Shown: in pieces, positions 52,874 through 61,466 of the stretch
Layout of the letters: every line of letters begins with the position of its first letter
Numbering within the stretch: position 1 is the first letter of the stretch
Source: Pseudomonas sp. 7P_10.2_Bac1
GTDB lineage: Bacteria > Pseudomonadota > Gammaproteobacteria > Pseudomonadales > Pseudomonadaceae
Assembly: GCF_025465935.1 (NCBI RefSeq)
Contig: NZ_JANLNV010000072.1
Location: 1 to 64,000, forward strand
DNA: 64,000 nt
Direction: 5' to 3'
The notes under the pieces: generated by a model
What the model saw: the letters and a program-made list of their open reading frames with translations, nothing else
What the model was told of the DNA's origin: nothing
Databases searched by the model: none
Translations under genes and position numbers: made by a program

Positions 52874-53131
52874 CGACGCGCACACCACGCCCTATGTAGC
52901 CGCTGCCCAGGTGCGAAGTCGGCGATCTGTTTAACGATCTACCGAACTCAGCTAGCGGCAGCGCCCACATAGGGCTGGCTTTTTAGACGGGTGTAGCGCT
53001 ATCCAGCAACGAATCCATCCCCGCAGGACTACTCGGTGCTTAACAGCAGCAGTGAGCCCTCTATCAAGGCACCTTGTATGCGTGCTTTCGGTATGTCCGC
53101 TAAATCGGCCGCCGTGTCTTGGCGCAGCATC

Positions 53132-53302
53132 CTGGTCCAGATGCAGTCCCGAAAACTGGCGCACGATAGTGGTCTGGTAGAGAGCTCCCTCCATCGCCGG
53201 ATCGCTATAGCCGAACCAGTTCTGCACCAGATGAGCCCTTAACATCGCCAGCAACGGATACACCGGACGATCACCTTCGCCTTTTCGATGATACGGCTTG
53301 AT
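53132..53302 (-). pseudogene. IS5-family transposase remnant
   Basis: About 57 residues resemble the N-terminal region of IS5-type transposases, including RPVYPLLAMLRAHLVQNWFG and SDPAMEGALYQTTIVRQFSG. The rest of the reading frame (to 52952) and the start do not match the family, so the copy is broken and lacks the catalytic core. No terminal inverted repeats were found. It marks a past insertion between wspR and prfB. Confidence 0.8.
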
Positions 53303-53487
53303 CAAAAAATCAGCGGTGCGCCAGGCAGCATGCAATTTGTCCTTCAGGCGCTGGAAATGCAGAAGCCACACGCCCAGCGCTCCTGGGTTGAGCTTTCAGA
53401 GATGATGAATCTTTTGATAACCCACTGTGCAGTGATGGTTGCCGGCGGGCATCATAGTGGTGCGCAAACGCTGTTGCCCGGCCGTAA

Positions 53488-53691
53488 ACCGGGCTACTTA
53501 AGCAACCTTCCCGATCCCTTGAAGGAAAAAATGGCTACAGAGACCTTATGCAGGCAGTTGATGTGCCTCTGGCAGACCTGAGGATGAATGGCGGAGTACG
53601 TTTAGGATCCAATTTACAGGGGCAAGCCGGCATTCAGACCATGAATATCGAGCCCTCAGGAAGCGCATTTAAATATCCAATCAGGTTTTAG
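53488..53691 (+). pseudogene. Possible C-terminal gene scrap before the acetyltransferase
   Basis: An open frame of 67 codons ends in VRLGSNLQGQAGIQTMNIEP and then SGSAFKYPIRF at TAG 53689-53691, after which the acetyltransferase gene begins. The only in-frame ATG (53548) has no clear ribosome site. A stop closes the frame upstream at 53485. I cannot identify the family. It could be the end of a decayed gene once joined to the acetyltransferase. Confidence 0.3.
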
Positions 53692-53700
53692 GTGGTGCAC

Positions 53701-54363
53701 ATGACAGGCGAACAAAAATCAAACTGGCAAAAGTTGTCCACGCTTAATCATATTTTAAATTGGCCTTCCGGCTACATTGTTGAAGAGTTACAAAGCCTGG
53801 AGGTTGATGAGCTTATTGATAAAATCCATCAATGGAACCCTCTGGGTGTCGCAGGGGAAGCACGTCGCTTCGTTGACAACAAGTTCTATGATGAAAAAAT
53901 ATTTGTTGGAAAAGATGAAGCAGTCGACACGCAAATCTATATTGGAAAGTTTGGTGGCGATATCGCCTTCATGTTTTGTCTGGAACATGATCCCAGCACC
54001 CGCACAATGCACGGCAGTTATGGTGTGGTCGCACCGGAACATCAAAAATCAGGTATCGGTGTAATAACGGTACAAGTTATTGAACATCAAGCTGCTGCAC
54101 TGGGCTGCTCGGTTATTTCCAGCTATGCGACCCTACGCCATCCTTACGTCCAGCGGCTGCTTGAGCAACGCGGATATAAGCCGGTTGGAATATTTCCTGA
54201 CAGGGATCTTGAGGTTGACGCGCAAACCGGCGCCACAGTCAGAGTTACGGAAGTGCTTTATGTCAAGCAACTCGACTTTCCGGAAGAGCCTGTTTCTCCG
54301 GACTTTAAAAATATGACGCCAGCAGTTCTTGCACTGCACCGTTTGATTTTTACTGGAAAATAA
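53701..54363 (+). CDS. GNAT family acetyltransferase
   Basis: A 220-residue N-acetyltransferase. The core (about 85-165) has MHGSYGVVAPEHQKSGIGV, the acetyl-CoA loop, and VISSYATLRHPYVQRLLEQR. The substrate is unknown. Codon use and base content look more AT-rich than in neighbours, suggesting transfer. I chose the ATG at 53701 (AGGTGG 5 bp before) rather than the GTG at 53692. It lies in a decayed patch after wspR. Confidence 0.75.
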   Translation: MTGEQKSNWQKLSTLNHILNWPSGYIVEELQSLEVDELIDKIHQWNPLGVAGEARRFVDNKFYDEKIFVGKDEAVDTQIYIGKFGGDIAFMFCLEHDPSTRTMHGSYGVVAPEHQKSGIGVITVQVIEHQAAALGCSVISSYATLRHPYVQRLLEQRGYKPVGIFPDRDLEVDAQTGATVRVTEVLYVKQLDFPEEPVSPDFKNMTPAVLALHRLIFTGK

Positions 54364-54683
54364 ATAATTAAAGAAGGGGGCGTATTTTAATATGCGCTTC
54401 CCTTTTTGTATTTGTATCACTGTTAGTGGTTCGTGAGGTGTGTCCAGTAATATGCATGGAATCCTCTCACCGAAAAGCGTGTGAAATATATATGTGTCAT
54501 CTTTTAATTTCTTAAAGGAACACCCTCGAATAGGAGGGTGCCCCCAGTCAGTGAAATCCATTGAGGCTTATTCTAATTATCCATGGGGTGACCGGAATAT
54601 TTCATTCCCTCGCCATTTTTATCATCATGTGGAAGCCGTGATCTGAGGGACGTTCGCCATTGACGAAGACCAACCCCTATTTC

Positions 54684-54815
54684 TTAAATCTTCCTAAGCT
54701 TCAGTTTTGCTGGATCAGTGATTCCACAAGGATAAATGGTTGCAATACGCGCCTTTTTAACTTCTTCAGGCTTTGCTTTGGTCAACGGCGTAATGATTTC
54801 TGGGCATCCCAACAA
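54684..54815 (-). pseudogene. Possible C-terminal gene scrap
   Basis: A minus-strand frame ends in EEVKKARIATIYPCGITDPA and then KLKLRKI at TAA 54684-54686. It has regular protein-like composition but no start, and it runs into a partial REP unit at 54834. Family not recognised. The 54364-54683 stretch before it holds nothing I can identify. Confidence 0.3.
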
Positions 54816-54833
54816 TGCCCGCCATGTTTTTAT

Positions 54834-54869
54834 CGATCTTTAAAAGATCGCGAGACGAGCCCGCTACAG
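54834..54869. repeat. Partial REP-type unit
   Basis: Only one arm of the TGTAGGAG family is left (GATCTTTAAAAGATCGCGAG, then CCCGCTACAG). Confidence 0.65.
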
Positions 54870-55016
54870 GGTGCGAGCAGCGCACATGCCGGTTGGCTGT
54901 CCCCTTGAGGCCGTTACCTGCAGCAACGGATATGTACGCCAGCGAAGCCACGCCCTATCAAACCTGATCAACAGCCAAACCCCGCCAGGCGGGCTACTGC
55001 TGACCCCTGTTTACGG

Positions 55017-55022
55017 TATACT
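55017..55022 (+). promoter_or_regulatory. Possible prfB -10 element
   Basis: TATACT lies 40 bp before the prfB ATG. No clear -35 was found. A short inverted repeat (CCCGC...GCGGG) lies just upstream at about 54981. Confidence 0.35.
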
Positions 55023-55061
55023 CACCGGCTTTGTAAAAATCGCCTACGAGTGCCGCCAGCC

Positions 55062-56157
55062 ATGGAAATCAACCCGATCCTTAACAGCATCAAGGACCTG
55101 TCAGAGCGCTCCGAAACTATTCGGGGGTATCTTTGACTACGATCAAAAGCATGAGCGTTTGATCGAAGTCAGTCGCGAGCTTGAAGATCCGAGTGTCTGG
55201 AACAACCCTACGTACGCTCAGGAGCTGGGCCGCGAACGCGCCCAACTGGCGCAAATTGTCGAAACCCTGGACGAAATGCACTCAGGTCTGGCCGACGCCA
55301 AAGACCTGCTGCTGATGTCAGCCGAAGAAGAAGACCAGGCCGCTGTCGATGACGTCGCCGCCGAAGTCGAGCGTCTGCGCGAAGCTCTTGAAAAACTCGA
55401 ATTCCGCCGCATGTTCAGCGGTGAGATGGACGCCAACAACGCTTACCTGGACATTCAGGCAGGCTCTGGCGGCACCGAAGCGCAAGACTGGGCCAATATC
55501 CTGCTGCGGATGTATTTGCGCTGGGCCGACAAGCGCGGCTTCGATGCCACCATCATGGAACTGTCTGCCGGTGAAGTCGCCGGGATCAAGGGCGCCACTG
55601 TCCACATCAAGGGTGAATACGCCTTTGGTTGGTTGCGTACCGAAATTGGCGTCCATCGCCTGGTGCGTAAAAGCCCCTACGACTCGGGCAACCGTCGTCA
55701 CACCTCGTTCTCGGCGGTGTTCGTCTCGCCAGAGATCGACGACAACATTGAAATCGACATCAACCCGTCGGACCTGCGAATCGATACCTATCGCTCCTCC
55801 GGTGCGGGTGGTCAGCACGTAAACACCACCGACTCGGCCGTGCGGATTACCCACGTACCGACCAACACCGTGGTGAGCTGCCAGAACGAACGTTCCCAGC
55901 ATGCGAACAAAGACACCGCCATGAAAATGCTGCGGGCCCGTCTTTACGAGCAGGAAATGCAGAAGCGCAACGCGGCGTCCCAAGCCCTGGAAGACACCAA
56001 GTCTGACATCGGCTGGGGCCACCAGATTCGCTCGTATGTACTCGACGCCTCGCGTATCAAGGATTTGCGTACCAATATCGAGCGCAGCGATTGCGATAAA
56101 GTGCTCGATGGCGATATCGACGAATACCTGGTAGCCAGCCTGAAACAAGGGCTGTAA
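55062..56157 (+). CDS. prfB: Peptide chain release factor 2 (programmed frameshift)
   Basis: RF2, which releases at UGA and UAA. The gene is read with the classic +1 shift: ATG 55062 through codon CTT at 55131-55133, skipping the T of TGA 55134, then GAC at 55135 to the stop at 56157, giving 364 residues. The slip region CGGGGGTATCTTTGAC is present. GGQ lies in [10 protein letters not shown]. The recognition tripeptide reads SPY rather than the usual SPF. lysS follows about 113 bp later. Confidence 0.95.
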
Positions 56158-56270
56158 GTCGCGCAATAACCGTAAGAGCGCAGCCAATGCGATGCCTTGA
56201 GGCGCGCTGAAGGCCCGCCAACCCCTGCCGCAGGGCAGGGGCAACGAACCTGTGATGGAATTTTTAAGAC

Positions 56271-57773
56271 ATGAGCGACCAACAACTCGACCCCCAAGAC
56301 CTGCAACAGGAAGAAAACGCCCTGATCGCCCAGCGCAAGGAAAAACTTGCTGCCGAGCGCGCCAAGGGCAACGCCTTCCCGAATGACTTCCGTCGTGAAA
56401 ACTACTGCGCTGACTTGCAGAAGCAGTACGCCGACAAAACCAAGGAAGAGCTGGCTGAAGCGGCCATTCCGGTCAAGGTTGCGGGTCGCATCATGCTTAA
56501 CCGTGGCGCGTTCATGGTGATCCAGGACATGACCGGTCGCATCCAGGTGTATGTCAACCGCAAGACCCTGCCAGAAGAAACCCTGGCCGCCGTGAAAACC
56601 TGGGACCTGGGCGATATCATCGCCGCTGAAGGCACCCTGGCCCGTTCCGGCAAAGGCGACCTGTACGTTGAAATGACCAACGTGCGTCTGCTGACCAAAT
56701 CCCTGCGCCCGCTGCCAGACAAGCACCACGGCTTGACTGACACCGAGCAGCGTTATCGCCAGCGTTACGTTGACCTGATCGTCAACGAAGACGTGCGCCA
56801 CACCTTCCGTGTGCGTTCGCAGGTGATTGCGCACATCCGCAGCTTCCTGATGGCACGCGACTTCCTCGAAGTTGAAACCCCGATGCTGCAAACCATCCCG
56901 GGTGGTGCGGCAGCCAAGCCATTCGAAACTCACCACAACGCGCTGGACATGGAAATGTTCCTGCGGATCGCGCCTGAGCTGTACCTCAAGCGTCTGGTGG
57001 TGGGCGGCTTTGAAAAAGTGTTCGAGATCAACCGTAACTTCCGTAACGAAGGCGTGTCGACTCGTCACAACCCAGAATTCACCATGCTTGAGTTCTACCA
57101 GGCGTACGCCGACTACGAAGACAACATGGACCTCACCGAAGAGCTGTTCCGTGAACTGGCGCAACTGGTACTGGGCAGCACCGACGTGCCTTACGGCGAC
57201 AAGGTGTTCCACTTCGGCGAGCCGTTCGCACGCCTGTCGGTGTTCGACTCGATCCTCAAGTACAACCCTGAGCTGACGGCCGATGACCTGAACGACATCG
57301 ACAAGGCGCGCGCCATTGCCAAGAAAGCCGGCGCCAAGGTGCTGGGCTTCGAAGGCCTGGGCAAGCTGCAGGTGATGATTTTCGAAGAGCTGGTCGAGCA
57401 CAAGCTGGAACAGCCGCACTTCATTACCCAGTATCCGTTTGAAGTGTCGCCGCTGGCGCGTCGTAACGACGACAACCCGAACGTGACTGACCGCTTTGAA
57501 CTGTTTATTGGTGGTCGTGAAATCGCCAACGCCTACTCCGAGTTGAACGACGCGGAAGACCAGGCCGAGCGTTTCATGGCTCAGGTAGCGGACAAGGACG
57601 CCGGTGACGACGAAGCCATGCACTACGATGCTGACTTCGTACGTGCGCTGGAATACGGCATGCCGCCAACGGCGGGTGAAGGTATCGGTATCGACCGTCT
57701 GGTGATGCTGCTGACCAACTCCCCGTCGATTCGTGACGTGATCCTGTTCCCGCACATGCGCCCACAAGCGTAA
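56271..57773 (+). CDS. lysS: Lysyl-tRNA synthetase (class II)
   Basis: A 500-residue class II enzyme. The OB anticodon domain is about 65-150, and class II motifs follow: motif 2 [20 protein letters not shown] and motif 3 [13 protein letters not shown]. Standard prfB-lysS order. A terminator follows. Confidence 0.97.
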   Translation: MSDQQLDPQDLQQEENALIAQRKEKLAAERAKGNAFPNDFRRENYCADLQKQYADKTKEELAEAAIPVKVAGRIMLNRGAFMVIQDMTGRIQVYVNRKTLPEETLAAVKTWDLGDIIAAEGTLARSGKGDLYVEMTNVRLLTKSLRPLPDKHHGLTDTEQRYRQRYVDLIVNEDVRHTFRVRSQVIAHIRSFLMARDFLEVETPMLQTIPGGAAAKPFETHHNALDMEMFLRIAPELYLKRLVVGGFEKVFEINRNFRNEGVSTRHNPEFTMLEFYQAYADYEDNMDLTEELFRELAQLVLGSTDVPYGDKVFHFGEPFARLSVFDSILKYNPELTADDLNDIDKARAIAKKAGAKVLGFEGLGKLQVMIFEELVEHKLEQPHFITQYPFEVSPLARRNDDNPNVTDRFELFIGGREIANAYSELNDAEDQAERFMAQVADKDAGDDEAMHYDADFVRALEYGMPPTAGEGIGIDRLVMLLTNSPSIRDVILFPHMRPQA

Positions 57774-57784
57774 CGATGCTGAAT

Positions 57785-57813
57785 AAAAAACCGCCGATTC
57801 GAGGCGGTTTTTT
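57785..57813 (+). terminator. Terminator after lysS
   Basis: AAAAAACCGCC and GGCGGTTTTTT pair around GATTCGA. Confidence 0.9.
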
Positions 57814-57844
57814 ATTGCCCGTAGAACGCTGAGCTGGATCTTTG

Positions 57845-57931
57845 TGTGGGCGCGGGCTTGCTCGCGATAGCCTCAACGCGTTGTCGCTGGTAGGCCAGGG
57901 CGCTTGCATCGCGAGCAACCCCGCTCCCACA
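57845..57931. repeat. REP-type inverted pair (GTGGGAGCGGGC family)
   Basis: TGTGGGCGCGGGCTTGCTCG faces its inverted copy (ending CCCGCTCCCACA). One G/C change in the left arm. It lies between lysS and the lipoprotein gene. Confidence 0.85.
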
Positions 57932-58032
57932 GTCAGTCATAAGGCATACCAACTGTTGACGGCGATTGTCAGTCGGATGGAATATCAAGCCCTACTCAAT
58001 GAGCCCTGGCTGCTCTATAGAAGGATGCAGGC

Positions 58033-58581
58033 ATGAAAGTGTGGCGCGTGTTGCTGGTGGCATTGTCATTTTTGATGTTGAGCGGGTGCCTGGTGACGTT
58101 TAAAGACGCACCGATTACTGCTCAGCCAGCGCCAAAACAACTGCTCGGGAGATGGACCAGCAAGGATGCCTGGGGCGAGGCGCGCAACCTGAATATCCGC
58201 GCCGTCGACAAGACTCGCTACGAAGCCGTTGTGTACCCCAATGGCGAACCCAAGGCGCGTGATCGCTACACCTTTATCGTTGCCCGCCACGGCAGCCGCT
58301 GGTATGCCTCGGCCAACGTGCCGGCCAAGCTGGGCGGTGGCTACACGCTCAATGGTTTTGAGGTGAACGACAATGGCGAACTGGTGGTGTACGACCTGGA
58401 CCTGGATCAGATCAAACAGGCGATAGGCCAGTCGGCCTTGAACGGTGAACCGGTCGAAACGTCTGAAGGTTCGGGCGTACAGATCCAGAGCCCGTCAGCT
58501 ACAGTTTTTGCTTACCTCGACGATCCTGCCAATTCGGACGTCTTTGTCGAAGTGGCTCGCTATCAGCGTGCGACCCAGTAA
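58033..58581 (+). CDS. Hypothetical lipoprotein
   Basis: A 182-residue predicted lipoprotein. The signal ends with LMLSGC (Cys19). The mature part is beta-rich with RWTSKDAWGEARNLNIRAVD. Function not recognised. The start ATG overlaps a TGA of the preceding open frame (ATGA), and the QEGLA gene follows 23 bp later. Outer-membrane attachment is likely, since Leu not Asp follows the cysteine. Confidence 0.75.
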   Translation: MKVWRVLLVALSFLMLSGCLVTFKDAPITAQPAPKQLLGRWTSKDAWGEARNLNIRAVDKTRYEAVVYPNGEPKARDRYTFIVARHGSRWYASANVPAKLGGGYTLNGFEVNDNGELVVYDLDLDQIKQAIGQSALNGEPVETSEGSGVQIQSPSATVFAYLDDPANSDVFVEVARYQRATQ

Positions 58582-58604
58582 CGCTATTTATTCAAGGAGC
58601 CGCG

Positions 58605-59882
58605 GTGGACGATTACCAGCGCACCATACGCACGTTGTCAGACCGCATTGTGTTGGCCCAGGCGCCGATCCGCGTACTGGATGCGGTGAAGTGGGATGAC
58701 AGCATCCGTCAGGGTTTTTTAAAGGCCAAGGGTAAGGAAATGCCGGCGGTCAGCCGTGATTATTACCTGTCCCGGCCGCTGTCTTTTGACTCCAGTGCGG
58801 TCAAGTCTGAGTTCCAGCACATCGAGCGCGACATCACCCGCCAACTGGGGCAGTTCAACCCGGTGGGGCAAATCATGCGGCGCATGTGCAAGGAATACCG
58901 CATGGTAGTGCGCATGCTCGAAGCGCGCGGCACTGAAGACTTCGGGCTGATATCCCAGGAGCTGTATGGCGCCGCGTCCGACGCGTTCCATGCCGGTGAC
59001 CCGACGCTGGCCGACCTGGGCCTGATGATGTCTGATTACCTGGACAACATCGACGGGCGCGGAGACCTCAAGGACGAAGCCAAAAACCTGACCGCCAAGG
59101 ATGCGGTGAGCCTGCTGCAAAGCCGCTTGAACAAAGTGTTTGGCGAGTGTGAAGAAACCATTCGGGTCTTCGAGTCGGACGGCATTGTCGCGGACGCGGC
59201 GGCGGGGGCTGATTACATCAAGATCCGCAGCGATGCGATGTTCAACGATCGCGACGTCCGGGCCCTGGAAGTTCATGAAGGGCTGGTCCACGTGGGCACC
59301 ACGCTCAATGGCCTGAACCAGCCGATTTGCACCTTTCTGTCCAAAGGGCCGCCGTCCTCGACCGTCACCCAGGAAGGGTTGGCGATCTTGATGGAAGTCA
59401 TCACTTTTGCGTCCTATCCCAGCCGTCTGCGCAAACTGACCAACCGAACCCGCGCCATTCATATGGTGGAAGAAGGCGCGGACTTCATGCAGGTGTATCA
59501 GTTCTTCCGCGATCAAGGCTTTGAGATGCCGGAAAGCTATGGCAATGCGAGTCGGGTTTTCCGTGGGTCGGTGCCAAATGGTCTGCCATTCACAAAAGAC
59601 TTGTCCTACCTCAAGGGCTTCATCATGGTTTACAACTACATTCAGTTGGCCGTGCGCAAGGGCAAGCTTGAACAGGTGCCGCTGTTGTTCTGCGGCAAGA
59701 CCACCCTTGAAGACATGCGCACCTTGCGTCAGTTGGTAGATGAAGGCTTGGTGGTTGCCCCCAAATACTTGCCGGACCAGTTCCGCGACATGAATGCCCT
59801 GTCGGCGTGGATGTGCTTCTCTAACTTCCTGAACCATTTGAGCCTGGATCGGATCGAAGCAGACTACTCCAACATTTTGTGA
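58605..59882 (+). CDS. QEGLA-motif (DUF1704) putative metallopeptidase
   Basis: A 425-residue protein starting at GTG. HEGLVH (224-229) and TQEGLA (QEGLA at 256-260) are the hallmarks of this family, reported as flavohaemoglobin expression-modulating proteins. The H-E-x3-H layout plus the second glutamate looks like a zinc-protease site, but activity is inference. It is followed 61 bp later by a hydrolase gene. Confidence 0.85.
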   Translation: MDDYQRTIRTLSDRIVLAQAPIRVLDAVKWDDSIRQGFLKAKGKEMPAVSRDYYLSRPLSFDSSAVKSEFQHIERDITRQLGQFNPVGQIMRRMCKEYRMVVRMLEARGTEDFGLISQELYGAASDAFHAGDPTLADLGLMMSDYLDNIDGRGDLKDEAKNLTAKDAVSLLQSRLNKVFGECEETIRVFESDGIVADAAAGADYIKIRSDAMFNDRDVRALEVHEGLVHVGTTLNGLNQPICTFLSKGPPSSTVTQEGLAILMEVITFASYPSRLRKLTNRTRAIHMVEEGADFMQVYQFFRDQGFEMPESYGNASRVFRGSVPNGLPFTKDLSYLKGFIMVYNYIQLAVRKGKLEQVPLLFCGKTTLEDMRTLRQLVDEGLVVAPKYLPDQFRDMNALSAWMCFSNFLNHLSLDRIEADYSNIL

Positions 59883-59943
59883 ACCTCCCTTGCAGGTGCT
59901 GCTCTGGGCAGCACCTGCACCGGTTTGCCAAGGACGACCTTAG

Positions 59944-60849
59944 ATGAAAACCCTGGCTGCACTCTGCCTGCTGCTCACCCTCAGCGGGTGCAGTTCCCTA
60001 TTGTTTTATCCCGAACCCGGCCAGCCGATTACCCCAACGGCCGCGGGCCTTGCTTATAAAGACGTCAACCTCACTGCGGCGGATGGCACCCAGTTGCATG
60101 GCTGGTGGCTCCCGGCCAAGCCCGGCGTGCCGCTCAAGGGCACGGTGCTGCATCTGCATGGCAATGGCGGCAACCTGGCGTACCACTTGGGTGCCGTGGC
60201 CTGGTTGCCTGAGCAGGGCTACCAGGTGTTGATGCTCGACTATCGCGGTTATGGCCTGTCGCAAGGCAAGCCCGGTTTGCCGGCGGTCTATCAGGACATC
60301 GACGCGTCCTTTGACTGGTTAGCGCAGCAACCGTCTGTTCAGGGCCAGCCGCTGATTGTGCTGGGGCAGAGCCTGGGCGGTGCGATGGGCGTTCATTACC
60401 TGAGTCAGCACCCTGAGCAAAGAGCCCGGCTCAAGGCCGTGGTGCTCGATGGCGTACCAGCCAGCTACCGTGACGTGGGGCAATACGCCTTGAGCACATC
60501 GTGGGTGACCTGGCCCCTGCAAGTGCCGCTGTCCTGGCTGGTGCCCGATGCAGACAGTGCGGTGTATGCAATGCCCGAGATGAAAGACGTCCCGGTGCTG
60601 ATTTTCCACAGCCTGGACGACCCGACCGTGCCGCTGTCCAACGGCATCCGCCTGTACCAGTCCGCACCGCCGCCCAAGGTGCTGCAATTGACCCGCGGCG
60701 GCCACGTACAGACATTTGCCGACCCGACCTGGCGGCAAGTGATGCTCAAATACCTGGAAGATCCGCAGCATTTCAACGGTGTGCGTCGGCTGGGTGAAAT
60801 CCCGAACTATCCGCCAACCCAAGCGCCACAAGCCGAGACCCAGCAATGA
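59944..60849 (+). CDS. Lipoprotein alpha/beta hydrolase
   Basis: A 301-residue predicted lipoprotein (LTLSGC, Cys16) with an alpha/beta hydrolase fold. LHLHGNGGNLAYH is the oxyanion loop, and the nucleophile is Ser143 in GQSLGGAMG. Aspartate and histidine follow in HSLDDPTVP and GGHVQTF. Substrate unknown. It overlaps the next gene by 4 bp. Confidence 0.86.
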   Translation: MKTLAALCLLLTLSGCSSLLFYPEPGQPITPTAAGLAYKDVNLTAADGTQLHGWWLPAKPGVPLKGTVLHLHGNGGNLAYHLGAVAWLPEQGYQVLMLDYRGYGLSQGKPGLPAVYQDIDASFDWLAQQPSVQGQPLIVLGQSLGGAMGVHYLSQHPEQRARLKAVVLDGVPASYRDVGQYALSTSWVTWPLQVPLSWLVPDADSAVYAMPEMKDVPVLIFHSLDDPTVPLSNGIRLYQSAPPPKVLQLTRGGHVQTFADPTWRQVMLKYLEDPQHFNGVRRLGEIPNYPPTQAPQAETQQ

Positions 60850-61172
60850 GTGAAGAGCGTAACGCCATCCCCCTGATCATCACTGGCATTGGCAGCATCA
60901 TCGGCACGGTGGCGTGCCTGTGGTACTACGGCTATTTGCACTTCGCCAAACCTGAGGATGCGTTGTTACTCAACGACTACACCATGCTCAAGACCTTGCC
61001 GGGCGAGGACTACAAAATCTCCCTGGCCCCGGCCAGCCAAGTGGCGCAGTGCATTGACGGAATCGTGGTGTTATTTGATACCGAACAAAAAGGTCTGACT
61101 GGGGTGTTGGTCAACAACAAGAAACAGGCTGTGCATTGCATGGGGCAAGAAACGCCGAAGCTGCAACCTTAA
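60846..61172 (+). CDS. Small hypothetical membrane protein
   Basis: A 108-residue protein with one N-terminal helix (about 8-30, IPLIITGIGSIIGTVACLWY). Two cysteines lie in VAQCIDG and AVHCMGQ. Function not recognised. Start overlaps the hydrolase stop (ATGA), so coupling is likely. Confidence 0.7.
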   Translation: MSEERNAIPLIITGIGSIIGTVACLWYYGYLHFAKPEDALLLNDYTMLKTLPGEDYKISLAPASQVAQCIDGIVVLFDTEQKGLTGVLVNNKKQAVHCMGQETPKLQP

Positions 61173-61183
61173 GATCAAAAGCA

Positions 61184-61400
61184 CCCTCACCCTAACCCTC
61201 TCCCAGAGGGAGAGGGGACTGATTGAGAGATGCTGCAGAATTTTGTCGGTGCGTGAGTCTGGCGCTGAATGTGCAAGCGCTTTCTAGAGTGGACTGATTG
61301 AGAGATGCTGCAGATTTTTGTCGGTGCGTAAGCCTTGCGCTGAATGTGAAATCACTTCGGTAGAGCTCCCTCTCCCTCCGGGAGAGGGCTGGGGTGAGGG
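61184..61400. repeat. Composite repeat with inverted ends and two 75-bp direct copies
   Basis: Outer inverted arms CCCTCACCC...CCCTCTCCC (61184) and GGGAGAGGG...GGGTGAGGG (ending 61400) enclose two direct copies of a 75-bp unit starting at 61217 and 61292, both with GACTGATTGAGAGATGCTGC. The second copy differs at several bases. It fills the 294-bp gap between the small membrane gene and the OmpA gene. It looks like a non-coding mobile or palindromic element. Confidence 0.75.
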
Positions 61401-61414
61401 AAAAGCCATTCAAC

Positions 61415-61450
61415 AAAAAGCCCCGCCTGATCACTCAGACGGGGCTTTTT
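61415..61450 (-). terminator. Terminator of the OmpA-type gene
   Basis: AAAAAGCCCCG...CTGA pairs with TCAG...CGGGGCTTTTT around TCAC. It lies just past the minus-strand stop. Confidence 0.9.
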
Positions 61451-61466
61451 ATAGAGCGCTCAGCGA

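Noticed and set aside
54133..54561. A 142-residue minus-strand frame
   Set aside because: Half of it is antisense to the acetyltransferase, and it shows no domain or ribosome site.
54871..55133. An upstream in-frame start for prfB giving a single uninterrupted 428-residue protein
   Set aside because: That frame joins prfB only because of the +1 shift; the true start at 55062 matches RF2 length and N terminus.
55944..57767. A 607-residue minus-strand open frame
   Set aside because: Antisense shadow of lysS and the end of prfB.
61192..61434. An 80-residue minus-strand frame
   Set aside because: It falls wholly within the composite repeat and its internal duplication; such frames are commonly mis-called as genes.
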